Assembly: GCF_900104895.1 (NCBI RefSeq)
Contig: NZ_LT629742.1
Coordinates: 1,736,001-1,800,000, forward strand
DNA: 64,000 nt
Source of the DNA: Microterricola viridarii
Lineage (GTDB): Bacteria; Actinomycetota; Actinomycetes; Actinomycetales; Microbacteriaceae
Reading direction: 5' to 3'
Shown: positions 45,567 to 53,624 of the stretch, piece by piece
Numbering within the stretch: position 1 is the stretch's first letter
Layout: each line of letters opens with the position of its first letter
Made by a program: the position numbers and the translations under genes
Notes under the pieces: generated by a model
Seen by the model: the letters and a program-made list of their open reading frames with translations, nothing else
Database searches by the model: none
What the model was told of the DNA's origin: nothing

Positions 45567-45917
45567 ATGCAGATCCTCGACGCAGTCGATGCAGCATCCC
45601 TCAAGTCGGACATCCCCGACTTCCGCGCCGGTGACACCGTCAAGGTGCACGTGAACATCATCGAAGGCACGCGCGCGCGTGTCCAGATCTTCCAGGGCGT
45701 CGTCATCGGCCGCTCCGGCGACGGTGTCCGCGAGACCTTCGCGGTTCGCAAGATCAGCTTCCAGGTCGGCGTCGAGCGTACCTTCCCGGTGCACTCCCCG
45801 GTCATCGAGAAGATCGAGGTTGTGACCCGCGGTGACGTGCGTCGCGCCAAGCTTTACTACCTGCGGGAGCTCCGCGGCAAGAAGGCGAAGATCAAGGAGA
45901 AGCGCGACTTCTCGTAA
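45567..45917 (+). CDS. rplS: 50S ribosomal protein L19
   Basis: A 116-aa ribosomal protein. It has the L19 blocks [29 protein letters not shown] and [23 protein letters not shown] chose the ATG at 45567 ([12 protein letters not shown]) with AGAGAG upstream; the frame extends 12 codons further without conservation. It is followed by a hairpin terminator and then lepB. Confidence 0.97.
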   Translation: MQILDAVDAASLKSDIPDFRAGDTVKVHVNIIEGTRARVQIFQGVVIGRSGDGVRETFAVRKISFQVGVERTFPVHSPVIEKIEVVTRGDVRRAKLYYLRELRGKKAKIKEKRDFS

Positions 45918-45933
45918 GTCACGCACATCTTGT

Positions 45934-45973
45934 CTTGAGCCTCCCGCCCTTACACTGGGTCGGGGGGCTCAAG
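45934..45973 (+). terminator. Hairpin terminator after rplS
   Basis: A 13-bp stem (CTTGAGCCTCCCG with CGGGGGGCTCAAG, one T-G mismatch) closes a 14-base loop. It lies 16 bp after the rplS stop and is followed by an A/T-rich CATTTAAATG. Confidence 0.75.
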
Positions 45974-46026
45974 CATTTAAATGACAGACACACTGCATTC
46001 ACCTACACCTTCGATTACGGGCGGCA

Positions 46027-46803
46027 ATGACTGACACGAGCCAGGAGCTGCGCCGCGACCGCAGGCCATCGCGAGGATCCCGGCGCAAGCGGGGCGTTCT
46101 GTTGTTCCTGCGAGATCTGCTGATCATCTTCGTCATCGCGATCATGGTCTCCTTCGTGGTCAAGACCTTCCTGATCCGCTCCTTCTTCATCCCGTCCGAG
46201 TCGATGCGGGAGACGCTGCAGGTGCACGACCGGATCATCGTGAACCAGCTGGTGCCCGATGTCGTCCCGGTCGAGCGCGGCGACGTCGTCGTGTTCCAGG
46301 ATCCGGGCGGCTGGCTGGCGCCGTCGACGCCGATCGAGCAGAACCCGATCGTCGCCAGCGTCGACTGGCTGCTCTCGCTGGTCGGGCTCTCCGCACCGGA
46401 CAGCAACGACCACCTGATCAAACGCGTCATCGGGCTGCCCGGCGACCACGTCGAGTGCTGCAACGCCCTCGGCCAGATGAGCGTGAACGGCGTGCCGCTG
46501 GACGAGTCGCCCTATGTCACGCTGCCCGTCGGCGACAGCCGCGTCTCCCGCGACGACTTCGAGGCGACGGTCCCGGCCGGGTCGCTCTGGGTGATGGGCG
46601 ACAACCGCTACAACTCCAAGGACTCCCGCTACAACGGCGAGACGCCCGGCAAGGGCTTCGTCCCGATCGACAACGTCGTCGGCCGCGCGTTCGTGGTCAG
46701 CTGGCCGCTCTCGCACTGGGCCTGGCTGGACAACTATCCCGGCGTCTTCGCCGGTGTGCCGGATTCCACGCCCAGCACCGCGCCGAGCGGCGAGGGGCGC
46801 TAG
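46027..46803 (+). CDS. lepB: Signal peptidase I
   Basis: Cleaves signal peptides from Sec/Tat-exported proteins at the outer face of the membrane. The 258-aa protein has a single N-terminal helix (about residues 25-47), catalytic Ser59 in IPSESM and Lys132 in LIKRVIGLPGD, and box E GDNRYNSKDSRY. A basic cytoplasmic tail precedes the helix. It ends directly at the rnhB start. Confidence 0.96.
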   Translation: MTDTSQELRRDRRPSRGSRRKRGVLLFLRDLLIIFVIAIMVSFVVKTFLIRSFFIPSESMRETLQVHDRIIVNQLVPDVVPVERGDVVVFQDPGGWLAPSTPIEQNPIVASVDWLLSLVGLSAPDSNDHLIKRVIGLPGDHVECCNALGQMSVNGVPLDESPYVTLPVGDSRVSRDDFEATVPAGSLWVMGDNRYNSKDSRYNGETPGKGFVPIDNVVGRAFVVSWPLSHWAWLDNYPGVFAGVPDSTPSTAPSGEGR

Positions 46804-47451
46804 GTGGCCGTGCAGCTGCCGACCCTGGAGCTGGAGAGCGAGCTCTTCGCCGGGGGCGTCCGATTCGTGATCGGCTGCGACGAGGTGGGCCGCGGCGCGA
46901 TGGCCGGGCCGGTCTCCGTCGGCATGGCCGTCATCGACGCCCAGTCCGGCACGTTCCCCGACGGCCTGCGCGACTCCAAGCTGCTCAGCGAGAAGCGCCG
47001 TGAGGCGCTCGCCCCGCTGGCCGCAGCCTGGGTGCTGCACTCCGCCGTGGGCGAGGCGAGCGCCGCCGAGGTCGACCAGTTCGGCATCACCGCGTGCCTC
47101 GGCCTGGCCGGCAAGCGGGCCCTGCTCGCCCTGCACGAGTCTGGCGCCGATGTCGCGGCCAGCGTGGTGCTGCTGGACGGCTCGCAGGACTGGCTGAACC
47201 CCGCCCTCGCCTCGCCGCTGCGTGTGCAGACCCGGGTGAAGGCGGACCGCGACTGCGCGTCGGTGGCCGCGGCATCCGTCATCGCCAAGGTGCACCGCGA
47301 CCGCCAGATGATCGCCGCCCACGCGGCGCACCCGGCGTACGGCTGGGAGGGCAACAAGGGCTATGGCAGCCCGGCGCACATGGCCGCGATTGTCGAGCAC
47401 GGGGCGACGCCGCTGCACCGGGTGTCGTGGATCAAGAGTGAGGCGCACTGA
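46804..47451 (+). CDS. rnhB: Ribonuclease HII
   Basis: Removes ribonucleotides and RNA primers from DNA. The catalytic residues lie in GCDEVGRGAMAGP (Asp26-Glu27), RVKADRDCASVAAASVIAKVHRD and the C-terminal YGWEGNKGYG. Length 215 aa. It begins at a GTG immediately after the lepB stop codon, indicating tight coupling. Confidence 0.95.
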   Translation: MAVQLPTLELESELFAGGVRFVIGCDEVGRGAMAGPVSVGMAVIDAQSGTFPDGLRDSKLLSEKRREALAPLAAAWVLHSAVGEASAAEVDQFGITACLGLAGKRALLALHESGADVAASVVLLDGSQDWLNPALASPLRVQTRVKADRDCASVAAASVIAKVHRDRQMIAAHAAHPAYGWEGNKGYGSPAHMAAIVEHGATPLHRVSWIKSEAH

Positions 47452-47506
47452 GCGCTGCCGGAGGGCAGGCGCCGGCCCGGCAATGCCGGGCTAGGATTGA
47501 GGAACC

Positions 47507-47830
47507 ATGGATGAAGATGAATTCGAGGACTACGACCGCGAGGTCGAGCTGGCGCTCTACCGCGAGTATCGCGACATCGTGGCGCAGTTTCAGTACGTCG
47601 TCGAGACGGAGCGCCGCTTCTATCTGGCCAACGAGGTCGACCTCGTGCGCCGCGACACGGAGCACGACTTCTACTTCGAGCTGACCATGAAGGACGTCTG
47701 GGTGTGGGACGTCTACCGCTCGGACCGCTTCGTGAAGTCGGTGCGCGTGCTGACATTCAAGGACGTCAACATCGAGGAGCTCGCCACCAAGGAGTTCGAG
47801 CTGCCCAAGGAGCTCGCGCTCGACGAGTAG
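47507..47830 (+). CDS. DUF2469 family protein
   Basis: A 107-aa highly acidic protein conserved across actinobacteria between rnhB and yraN. The whole sequence (MDEDEFEDYDREVELALYRE..., VETERRFYLANEVDLV, DFYFELTMKDVWVWDVYRSDRFVKSVRVLTFKDVNIEEL) is diagnostic of the family. Function unknown. It has TTGAGGAACC before the ATG. Confidence 0.92.
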   Translation: MDEDEFEDYDREVELALYREYRDIVAQFQYVVETERRFYLANEVDLVRRDTEHDFYFELTMKDVWVWDVYRSDRFVKSVRVLTFKDVNIEELATKEFELPKELALDE

Positions 47831-47838
47831 CCCTGCTG

Positions 47839-47910
47839 CCCGTTCCTGAGGCTGTGCCCGTTCCTGAGGCTGTGCCTGTTCCTGAGGCTGTGCTTGTTAC
47901 TGAGTCTGTG
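47839..47910 (+). repeat. Four tandem 18-bp repeats between DUF2469 and yraN
   Basis: CCCGTTCCTGAGGCTGTG is repeated twice exactly, then once with one change and once with four. A partial fifth copy follows. It lies 8 bp after the DUF2469 stop. No gene is supported in it. Confidence 0.85.
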
Positions 47911-48012
47911 CCTGTTGTGCACAGGCTGGCGTTCCGGGCCCGTTCCGCACAGGGCTGACACGCGCTCGTTCCGCGCGCCCCCGCGCCGGCACTCTGGTGT
48001 CGGAGGTGCGCG

Positions 48013-48429
48013 ATGGCTGAACGTGATGTCCCACTCGGCGGGCGCGGCAATCAACGCCGCGACAATCAACGGCTGGGCAATCAGTGGCTGGGCCGCTACG
48101 GCGAGCAACAGGCCGTGCGCTACCTGGAGTCCACCGGCTACCGGGTGCTCGAGCGCAACTGGCGCTGCCGGCAGGGCGAGATCGATGTCGTCGCCGAGCA
48201 GCGCGGCCAGCTTGTCTTCGTCGAGGTGAAGACCCGAACGAGCGACGCCTTCGGCCACCCCTTCGAGGCCATCACCGCCGCCAAACTGCGCCGGATGCAC
48301 GTGCTGGCGCGGCTCTGGTGTGCGGCCCACCCCGGCATCACCGGCCCGGTGCGGCTGGACGTGATCGGCGTCCTCGCCCCCGGCGGGTCCCTCCCGCGCA
48401 TCGAGCACCTCGAGGGCGTGCACGCGTGA
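48013..48429 (+). CDS. YraN/UPF0102 family endonuclease-like protein
   Basis: A 138-aa protein of the UPF0102 family, with the restriction-endonuclease-like core RQGEIDVVAEQRGQLVFVEVKTR (the D-x-E-V-K catalytic pattern). The N-terminal tail (residues 12-27) is degenerate repeats of (D/G)NQ(R/W)LG encoded by similar DNA units. It lies in the usual place before yifB, whose GTG start overlaps its stop. Confidence 0.9.
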   Translation: MAERDVPLGGRGNQRRDNQRLGNQWLGRYGEQQAVRYLESTGYRVLERNWRCRQGEIDVVAEQRGQLVFVEVKTRTSDAFGHPFEAITAAKLRRMHVLARLWCAAHPGITGPVRLDVIGVLAPGGSLPRIEHLEGVHA

Positions 48430-49985
48430 GGGTCGTCGGCCGCACCCGCGCCATCGCCCTGCTCGGCCTGAGCGGCGCCATCGTCGAGGTCGAGGCGGAC
48501 ATCTCGGCCCAGCTGCCCAAGATCGTGCTGATCGGGCTGCCGGACACGGCGCTGCAGCAGGCCACGCACCGGGTGCGGGCGGCCGCGGCGAACGCAGGTA
48601 TCCCGCTCTCGCCCATGGCGATCACCGTCAACCTCTCGCCGGCCTCGCTGCCCAAGCACGGCAGCGGCTTCGACCTGGCCATCGCGCTGGCCTGCCTGGC
48701 GGCGGCCGGCGACCTGGACGGGGCGTCGATCGGGCGGGTCGTGCACATCGGCGAGCTGGCCCTGGACGGGCGCCTCCGCCCGGTGCCCGGCATCCTGCCC
48801 GCGGTGATCGCCGCCCGCCGCGCCGGATGCGACACCGTGATGGTGCCGAGCGCGAACGTCGCGGAGGCCGCGCTGGTGCCCGGCATCCGGGTGCTCGGCA
48901 TGCCCGGGCTGCGCGATGCGGCGATCTGGCACGGCGGCAACTTCGAGCCGATCCCGCTCGAGGCCATCGAGCTGGCGCACGCCGCGCCCCAACCGGCCGT
49001 GCTCGCCCAACAGCCGGACATCGCCGACATCGTCGGGCAGGATGCCGCCGTGCTCGCCCTGCAGGTGGCGGCCGCCGGCGGCCACCACGCCTTCCTGCTC
49101 GGGCCGCCCGGCGCCGGCAAGACGATGCTCGCCGAGCGGCTGCCCGGGCTGCTGCCAGACCTCGACGAGCAGGCGTCGCTGGAGGTCAGCAGCATCCGCT
49201 CGCTCAGCGGGCTCGGTGTCGGCGGTGCGCTCAGCGTCAGGCCGCCGATCGAGAGCCCGCACCACACCGCCACCGCGGCGGCGATGGTCGGCGGCGGCTC
49301 CGCCGTGATCCGGCCCGGTGCGGCCGTGCGCGCGGGGCACGGGGTGCTGTTCTTGGACGAGGCGCCCGAGTTTCAGACGACGGTGCTCGACGCGCTGCGG
49401 CAGCCGCTCGAATCCGGGGTGATCAGCATCCACCGCGCCAACGCGGTCGCTCACTTCCCGGCCCGTTTCCAACTGCTGCTGGCGGCCAACCCGTGCCCGT
49501 GCGGCCAGTTCGGAGTGGAGGGCGGGGACTGCACCTGCCCGCCGAACACGAGGCGGCGCTACCTCGCCCGGCTCTCCGGGCCGCTGCTGGATCGCATCGA
49601 CATCCAGCTGCGGGTGCAGCGGGTGACCTCAACGCACCTGGCGCTGGCCGAGCAGCGCGCCGGCGAGCCGGGTGGCACCGTGCTGAACACCGCCACCGCC
49701 CGGCGGGCCGTCGAGCAGGCGCGGGCGAGCGCGGCGGCCCGGCTCGACGGGACGCCGTGGGCGCTCAACAACGAGGTGCCGGGGGAGTGGCTGCGCGCCA
49801 GGGCGCGCCGCCCCGGCGCACAGGCGCTGGCCGCGCTCGACCGGGCGCTGGAACGCGGCGGCGTGACGATGCGCGGCTACGACCGGGTGCTGCGCGTCGC
49901 CTGGTCGATCGCCGACATCGAGGGTGCGGCGGTGCCGGGAGCGGAGCACATCGCGCAGGCGCTCTACCTGAGACGAGGGATCTGA
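48426..49985 (+). CDS. yifB: YifB/ComM-family Mg-chelatase-like AAA+ ATPase
   Basis: A 519-aa hexameric helicase of the ComM family, which in naturally transformable bacteria promotes branch migration of incoming DNA. It has an N-terminal ChlI-like fold (LSGAIVEVEADISAQLPKIVLIGLPD), Walker A GPPGAGKT near residue 226, Walker B VLFLDEAPEF near 307, and a zinc-finger-like CPCGQFG...CTCPP. It starts at a GTG overlapping the yraN stop, and the dprA start is one base after its stop. Confidence 0.94.
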   Translation: MRVVGRTRAIALLGLSGAIVEVEADISAQLPKIVLIGLPDTALQQATHRVRAAAANAGIPLSPMAITVNLSPASLPKHGSGFDLAIALACLAAAGDLDGASIGRVVHIGELALDGRLRPVPGILPAVIAARRAGCDTVMVPSANVAEAALVPGIRVLGMPGLRDAAIWHGGNFEPIPLEAIELAHAAPQPAVLAQQPDIADIVGQDAAVLALQVAAAGGHHAFLLGPPGAGKTMLAERLPGLLPDLDEQASLEVSSIRSLSGLGVGGALSVRPPIESPHHTATAAAMVGGGSAVIRPGAAVRAGHGVLFLDEAPEFQTTVLDALRQPLESGVISIHRANAVAHFPARFQLLLAANPCPCGQFGVEGGDCTCPPNTRRRYLARLSGPLLDRIDIQLRVQRVTSTHLALAEQRAGEPGGTVLNTATARRAVEQARASAAARLDGTPWALNNEVPGEWLRARARRPGAQALAALDRALERGGVTMRGYDRVLRVAWSIADIEGAAVPGAEHIAQALYLRRGI

Positions 49986-49986
49986 C

Positions 49987-50883
49987 ATGGCGAATCTGGG
50001 CATCACCGAACGGGAGATCGCGGGCCTGCTGCCGCCGCTCCGGGCCCGCGGCGACACCGCGGCATCCGCCGGGGAGCTCGCCGAGCTCTTCGCCCGGGCG
50101 ACGTGGACGGGCATCGCAGAGCCGGGGGACCGGGCGGCCGGGCTGCTCGTGACCGCGCTCGGCGCGCACCGCGCGCTGGCGGCCCTGATTGAGCGGTGGC
50201 CGGTGGAGCGCCTCCTCGCCGAGGTCGACCCGGCGGAGCGCGCCGGGCGGGGCACGCTCGGCCGCGAGCTCACCGACGCACGGGAGCGCTGGAGCCCGCG
50301 GCTGAACTCGGCCGCCGCGGTGCGCGCGCTGCAGGGGGCCGTCCGCCTCGGCTGCCGGCTCGCCGTGCCGGGCGACGCCGAATGGCCGACCGGCGTCGAC
50401 GATCTCGGCGTGCACGCGCCGCTCGCGCTCTGGTGGCGCGGCCAGCCGGAGTCGATGGCGGCCATGCGGCGCTCGTTCGCCCTGGTCGGAGCCCGGGCGG
50501 CGACCGGCTACGGGGAGCACATCACCATGGAGGCCTCGGCCGGCCTCGTCGACCGCGGCTTCGCCATCGTCTCCGGGGCGGCCTACGGCATCGACGGCAC
50601 GGCGCACCGGGCCGCGCTGGCCAGCGGCGGCGTCACCGTGGCGTTCCTCGCCGGCGGGCTGGACCGCTTCTACCCGAGCGGGCACGACGCGCTGCTGCAC
50701 AGCATCGTCGCGACCGGGGCGGTGATCTCCGAGCTGCCGTGCGGGGCCTCGCCGACCCGGTGGAGGTTCCTGCAACGCAACCGACTGATCGCAACGGCCA
50801 GCCAGGCCACGGTCGTGCTGGAGGCCGGGCACCGCTCCGGCTCCCTCAACACCGCCGGGCACGCGGCGGGTGTGTTCCATTAG
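49987..50883 (+). pseudogene. dprA: DNA-processing protein DprA, truncated by an island
   Basis: DprA loads RecA on incoming single-stranded DNA. The Rossmann-fold core is intact up to SGSLNTAGHAA: LVGARAATGYGEH, SGAAYGIDGTAHRAAL, LAGGLDRFYPSGH and SELPCGASPTRWRFLQRNRLIA are all present. The reading frame then ends abruptly in GVFH and a stop. Full-length relatives continue through a G-R-P-x-x-A-V-P-G segment, a S-x-G-C-x-x-L-I segment and usually a winged helix, all missing here. The break, at about 50869, is also where base composition and gene content change. Whether the 298-aa product is functional is doubtful. Confidence 0.85.
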
Positions 50884-50892
50884 GCCCGCCGC
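50863..50892. repeat. Inverted repeat at the dprA-island junction
   Basis: GCGGCGGG (50863-50870) and CCCGCCGC (50885-50892) flank 14 bases that contain the premature dprA stop. The left arm is native dprA sequence or close to it. It may mark the recombination point. Confidence 0.45.
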
Positions 50893-51127
50893 CTATGCAC
50901 GATCTGGACAAGGGCTGGACCTTATCAACACCCTGCGTCTGGTAGGTGCTCGACAAACTTCTCGTCCTCTTGGCCGGGGTAGCGCCGAAGACAATCGCAT
51001 GCAATGACCACGGCGCCGTGGAGCTGGTAGCTCCAGTGAGGCCTTGCGCTAGACGCAAGGGAGTGTCGATCACGACTACGAAGGCAACCATCTCATGCGG
51101 AGCGACGCAATGGTGCTGCACCTCCAA

Positions 51128-51166
51128 GAGGTGGGGATAAAGCGGCAGGAGGTGGGGATAAAGCGG
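51128..51166 (+). repeat. Tandem pair with 21-bp period
   Basis: GAGGTGGGGATAAAGCGG is present at 51128-51145 and again at 51149-51166, separated by CAG. The second copy is followed by AAGG, not CAGG. Confidence 0.85.
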
Positions 51167-51292
51167 AAGGTATCTCGTCCTGGGATAGCGATAGCCGCGC
51201 ATTCGCCGCACGGCGAGTGGCGGCCCGGAGTGCGACGAAAGGTTGATCTGGGGCAGGCAGCAACGCGCTATCGGACGCTTCTACACCACAAG

Positions 51293-51666
51293 TGTACCTA
51301 CACGTACCTACAGCGACTAGGTACGCACAAAAAGCATAGTAATCGCAGATCAGCGGCTGTTTCTTGCGCTATTCGGAATTTCAACGCCGAAATGTGGATT
51401 TATATGTTGGTCAGGGGAAACGGTGAATGTACCTGCTGTACCTGCACTTGGCGGCAAACCTTATATACGAACCAATTATGAGAACAACGACTTGATTTTT
51501 GTGTGGAGTTATCTATTTATTCAGGAGTGTAGTTACAGCAGGTACATAGAGGCCATTTCCTCTCAGATCGTTGATTTTCCGCTGAACTTTTGTACCTACA
51601 GGTGTACCTAGAAGTGGCATTTTGAGTCGGTACGTAGTAGGTACACCGGTTGACTAGCTCGGTACG
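51293..51666. repeat. Cluster of TGTACCTRC iteron-like words
   Basis: Direct copies start at 51293, 51303, 51428, 51437, 51591 and 51603. Inverted copies (TAGGTACG, GCAGGTACA, TAGGTACAC) start at 51318, 51538 and 51638, with two weaker GGTACG words at 51628 and 51661. Paired copies are spaced 9-12 bp apart. Such clusters are typical of binding sites for an initiator, partition, integrase-arm or repressor protein. No cognate protein is identified. Confidence 0.7.
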
Positions 51667-51780
51667 CTCTCGGAGAGGTGCTGGCCGGCAGCTGGATTGA
51701 AACTGGTGCAGATGTTGATGACACGCATCCGCGAGGGCCTTTCAACAAGGTCAACAGGGCCCGATATGAAAAGGTGAGTC

Positions 51781-53622
51781 ATGGCTGTTTTCTCTGAACA
51801 TGATCGCCGACCAATCGACGAACTGTGCGCTCAGTGGCGCGAGAGTTCGCTGGTCGGTGACGCCTCATTGCTGCATTCCGATGAGTTTCCGGACTCCTGG
51901 TCAGAGAGCAGTCTCGAAGAGTTGAATACGAAGTTTTGGGGCAATCTTCTCGAAGGCGAAGAAGGTGGCGGCAGCTTCGAGAGCAAGTGGGAGCTGCAAC
52001 TCAAGGATGCCAGCGCTGAGATCCGGGTGTTGGCTGCAGAGTGCCTGCTGGTCTACTACCTGGTCACTGTTTCGGTGGGGCCCGCCCGAAAGCTCGAGAT
52101 GATCAACAAGACCATCGGGCCTGATTCTCCAGATTTGCATGTGAGTAGCGACAGTAAGGCTTACCAGGCGCTGCAGAGCTGGATTGCCAATCCTGGTCAG
52201 TATTACAACACCCGTCAGGACATTCATGTTGGCTACCTGATGGACCTCGCTTTGCGGCTAAAGCGGAAGTCACCCGAAGAAAGGTCCGCACTTCTGCACG
52301 ATAACCCCTGGGGGTTCGCGGAGTTCGCCGAAGCTGGAGAGCGCCAGAGCGACGCGATGCGCCACATCGTGTGTCATCTGCTGTATCCCGATCATTTCGA
52401 GCGGATCGCCTCGAATCAGCACAAAGAACTTGTACTGAAGGCATTCGGAGAACTCGACACAAGCGGTCCAGACGCTAGCCCAGACGAGAAGCTGTATTCA
52501 ATCAGGCAGGCGTTGATGCAGCGACTGCCTAAATGGGACGAGAGTCGCCGCGACTACTACAGCTCCGATCTCCAACCGATCTGGCGTCCAGCTACCAAGT
52601 CCGGGGACCACGAGGCGTTGAACCCTGCATTCGCACTGGAGTTCAAGAAGCAAATCGTCTTCTACGGGCCGCCCGGCACCGGCAAGACTTATCGTGCGGG
52701 GAAGCTGGCCGAGACCTTGATCCGGACCGCGGCCTTGCGACAGTGGGGTGTGGGTGACTACTTCAACGAACCCAAGGCGGTTGATCAGGCCGTCGCCGAC
52801 CATGTCACGCGTTTACAGATGCACCCGTCCTACGGCTACCCGGAGTTCATGGTCGGGCTACGGCTGGACGCCGACGGCGGGACCACCCACCAGCTTGGCG
52901 CGCTGCCGCGGTTGGTGAATCGGATGCGTGACGAACGAGAACGGCTGGGGGACCGCGCGCTACCGCACGTGCTGATCCTCGATGAGATTAACCGCACCGA
53001 CCTCAGTACGATGTTCGGCGAGGCGTTCAGCGCAATGGAGCGGGACAAGCGCGACACCGAGCTTGAGTTGTTCGCCGAGGATGACGACGGTGTTCCGATC
53101 CGCTTCATGATCCCTGCGGATCTCTACATCATCGGCACGATGAACGAGATTGACCAGTCGGTCGAGGCCCTGGACTTCGCGCTGCGTCGCCGATTCTTTT
53201 GGTTCGCGACTCCGTACGACGAAGAGGACCTGTTCTCGATCTGGGAGGCACAGTGGCACGAACAGTCCGTAGTGCTGGACTGGGGCAAAGCTGCGCCGCA
53301 GCTCGAGGAATTGGCCGGGTCCATCTCCAAGTTGAACGCACGTATCGGCGACTTGTCCGAGCTAGGGCCGGAGTACGAACTCGGAGCAGCTGTGTTCGGT
53401 GACTTGCCGTACTTCCTCGGGCGCCAGTGGAGCAACAAGCGCCACGGCCGCGCCAGTGGCAAGTACTTGTGGGATGCCAAGGACCAACCGCTCGCGCCGC
53501 TTCGTTCGTTGTGGGCTTTGTCGATCCAGCCTGTACTGGCACAGTACCTGGCTGGATCGGACCGACGGGCCGAGCAGCTTGGTGAGCTTGAACGGCTCCT
53601 GCTGACCCGCCCAACAAGCTGA
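51781..53622 (+). CDS. McrB-like AAA+ restriction ATPase/GTPase
   Basis: A 613-aa motor subunit of a type IV (modification-dependent) restriction system. Residues 1-280 form a specificity region that I do not recognise as a known base-reader. The AAA+ core follows: Walker A GPPGTGKT (296-303), Walker B LILDEINRTDLS (about 398) and the McrB-type motif GTMNEIDQS (453-461) in place of the usual MNTADRS-like signature, then LDFALRRRFFW. The start is ATG 51781 with AAGGTGAG upstream. The mcrC-like gene follows after two bases. Confidence 0.9.
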   Translation: MAVFSEHDRRPIDELCAQWRESSLVGDASLLHSDEFPDSWSESSLEELNTKFWGNLLEGEEGGGSFESKWELQLKDASAEIRVLAAECLLVYYLVTVSVGPARKLEMINKTIGPDSPDLHVSSDSKAYQALQSWIANPGQYYNTRQDIHVGYLMDLALRLKRKSPEERSALLHDNPWGFAEFAEAGERQSDAMRHIVCHLLYPDHFERIASNQHKELVLKAFGELDTSGPDASPDEKLYSIRQALMQRLPKWDESRRDYYSSDLQPIWRPATKSGDHEALNPAFALEFKKQIVFYGPPGTGKTYRAGKLAETLIRTAALRQWGVGDYFNEPKAVDQAVADHVTRLQMHPSYGYPEFMVGLRLDADGGTTHQLGALPRLVNRMRDERERLGDRALPHVLILDEINRTDLSTMFGEAFSAMERDKRDTELELFAEDDDGVPIRFMIPADLYIIGTMNEIDQSVEALDFALRRRFFWFATPYDEEDLFSIWEAQWHEQSVVLDWGKAAPQLEELAGSISKLNARIGDLSELGPEYELGAAVFGDLPYFLGRQWSNKRHGRASGKYLWDAKDQPLAPLRSLWALSIQPVLAQYLAGSDRRAEQLGELERLLLTRPTS

Positions 53623-53624
53623 CC

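Larger units (their letters stand above)
50884..51780. other. AT-rich island leader without a convincing gene
   Basis: This 897-bp stretch has clearly lower G+C than the backbone, lowest at about 51330-51620. Reading frames in it lack codon bias, domains and ribosome binding sites. It contains a 21-bp tandem pair (51128-51166) and about nine TGTACCTRC-like words in both orientations (51293-51666). It probably holds the promoter and regulatory or recombination sites for the mcrBC pair. Confidence 0.65.

Noticed and set aside
50846-51211. Minus-strand frame with a repeated LPLYPHL peptide
   Set aside because: The peptide repeat just reflects the 21-bp tandem DNA repeat. There is no ribosome binding site, codon bias or domain, and it overlaps the dprA end.
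51095-51481. Plus-strand 128-codon frame in the island leader
   Set aside because: It runs through the iteron-like words and A/T-rich DNA, and its composition (Cys/Thr/Tyr clusters) is non-coding-like.
51293-51666. Possible CRISPR array
   Set aside because: The words are only 8-10 bp, in both orientations and irregularly spaced, and no cas genes are present.
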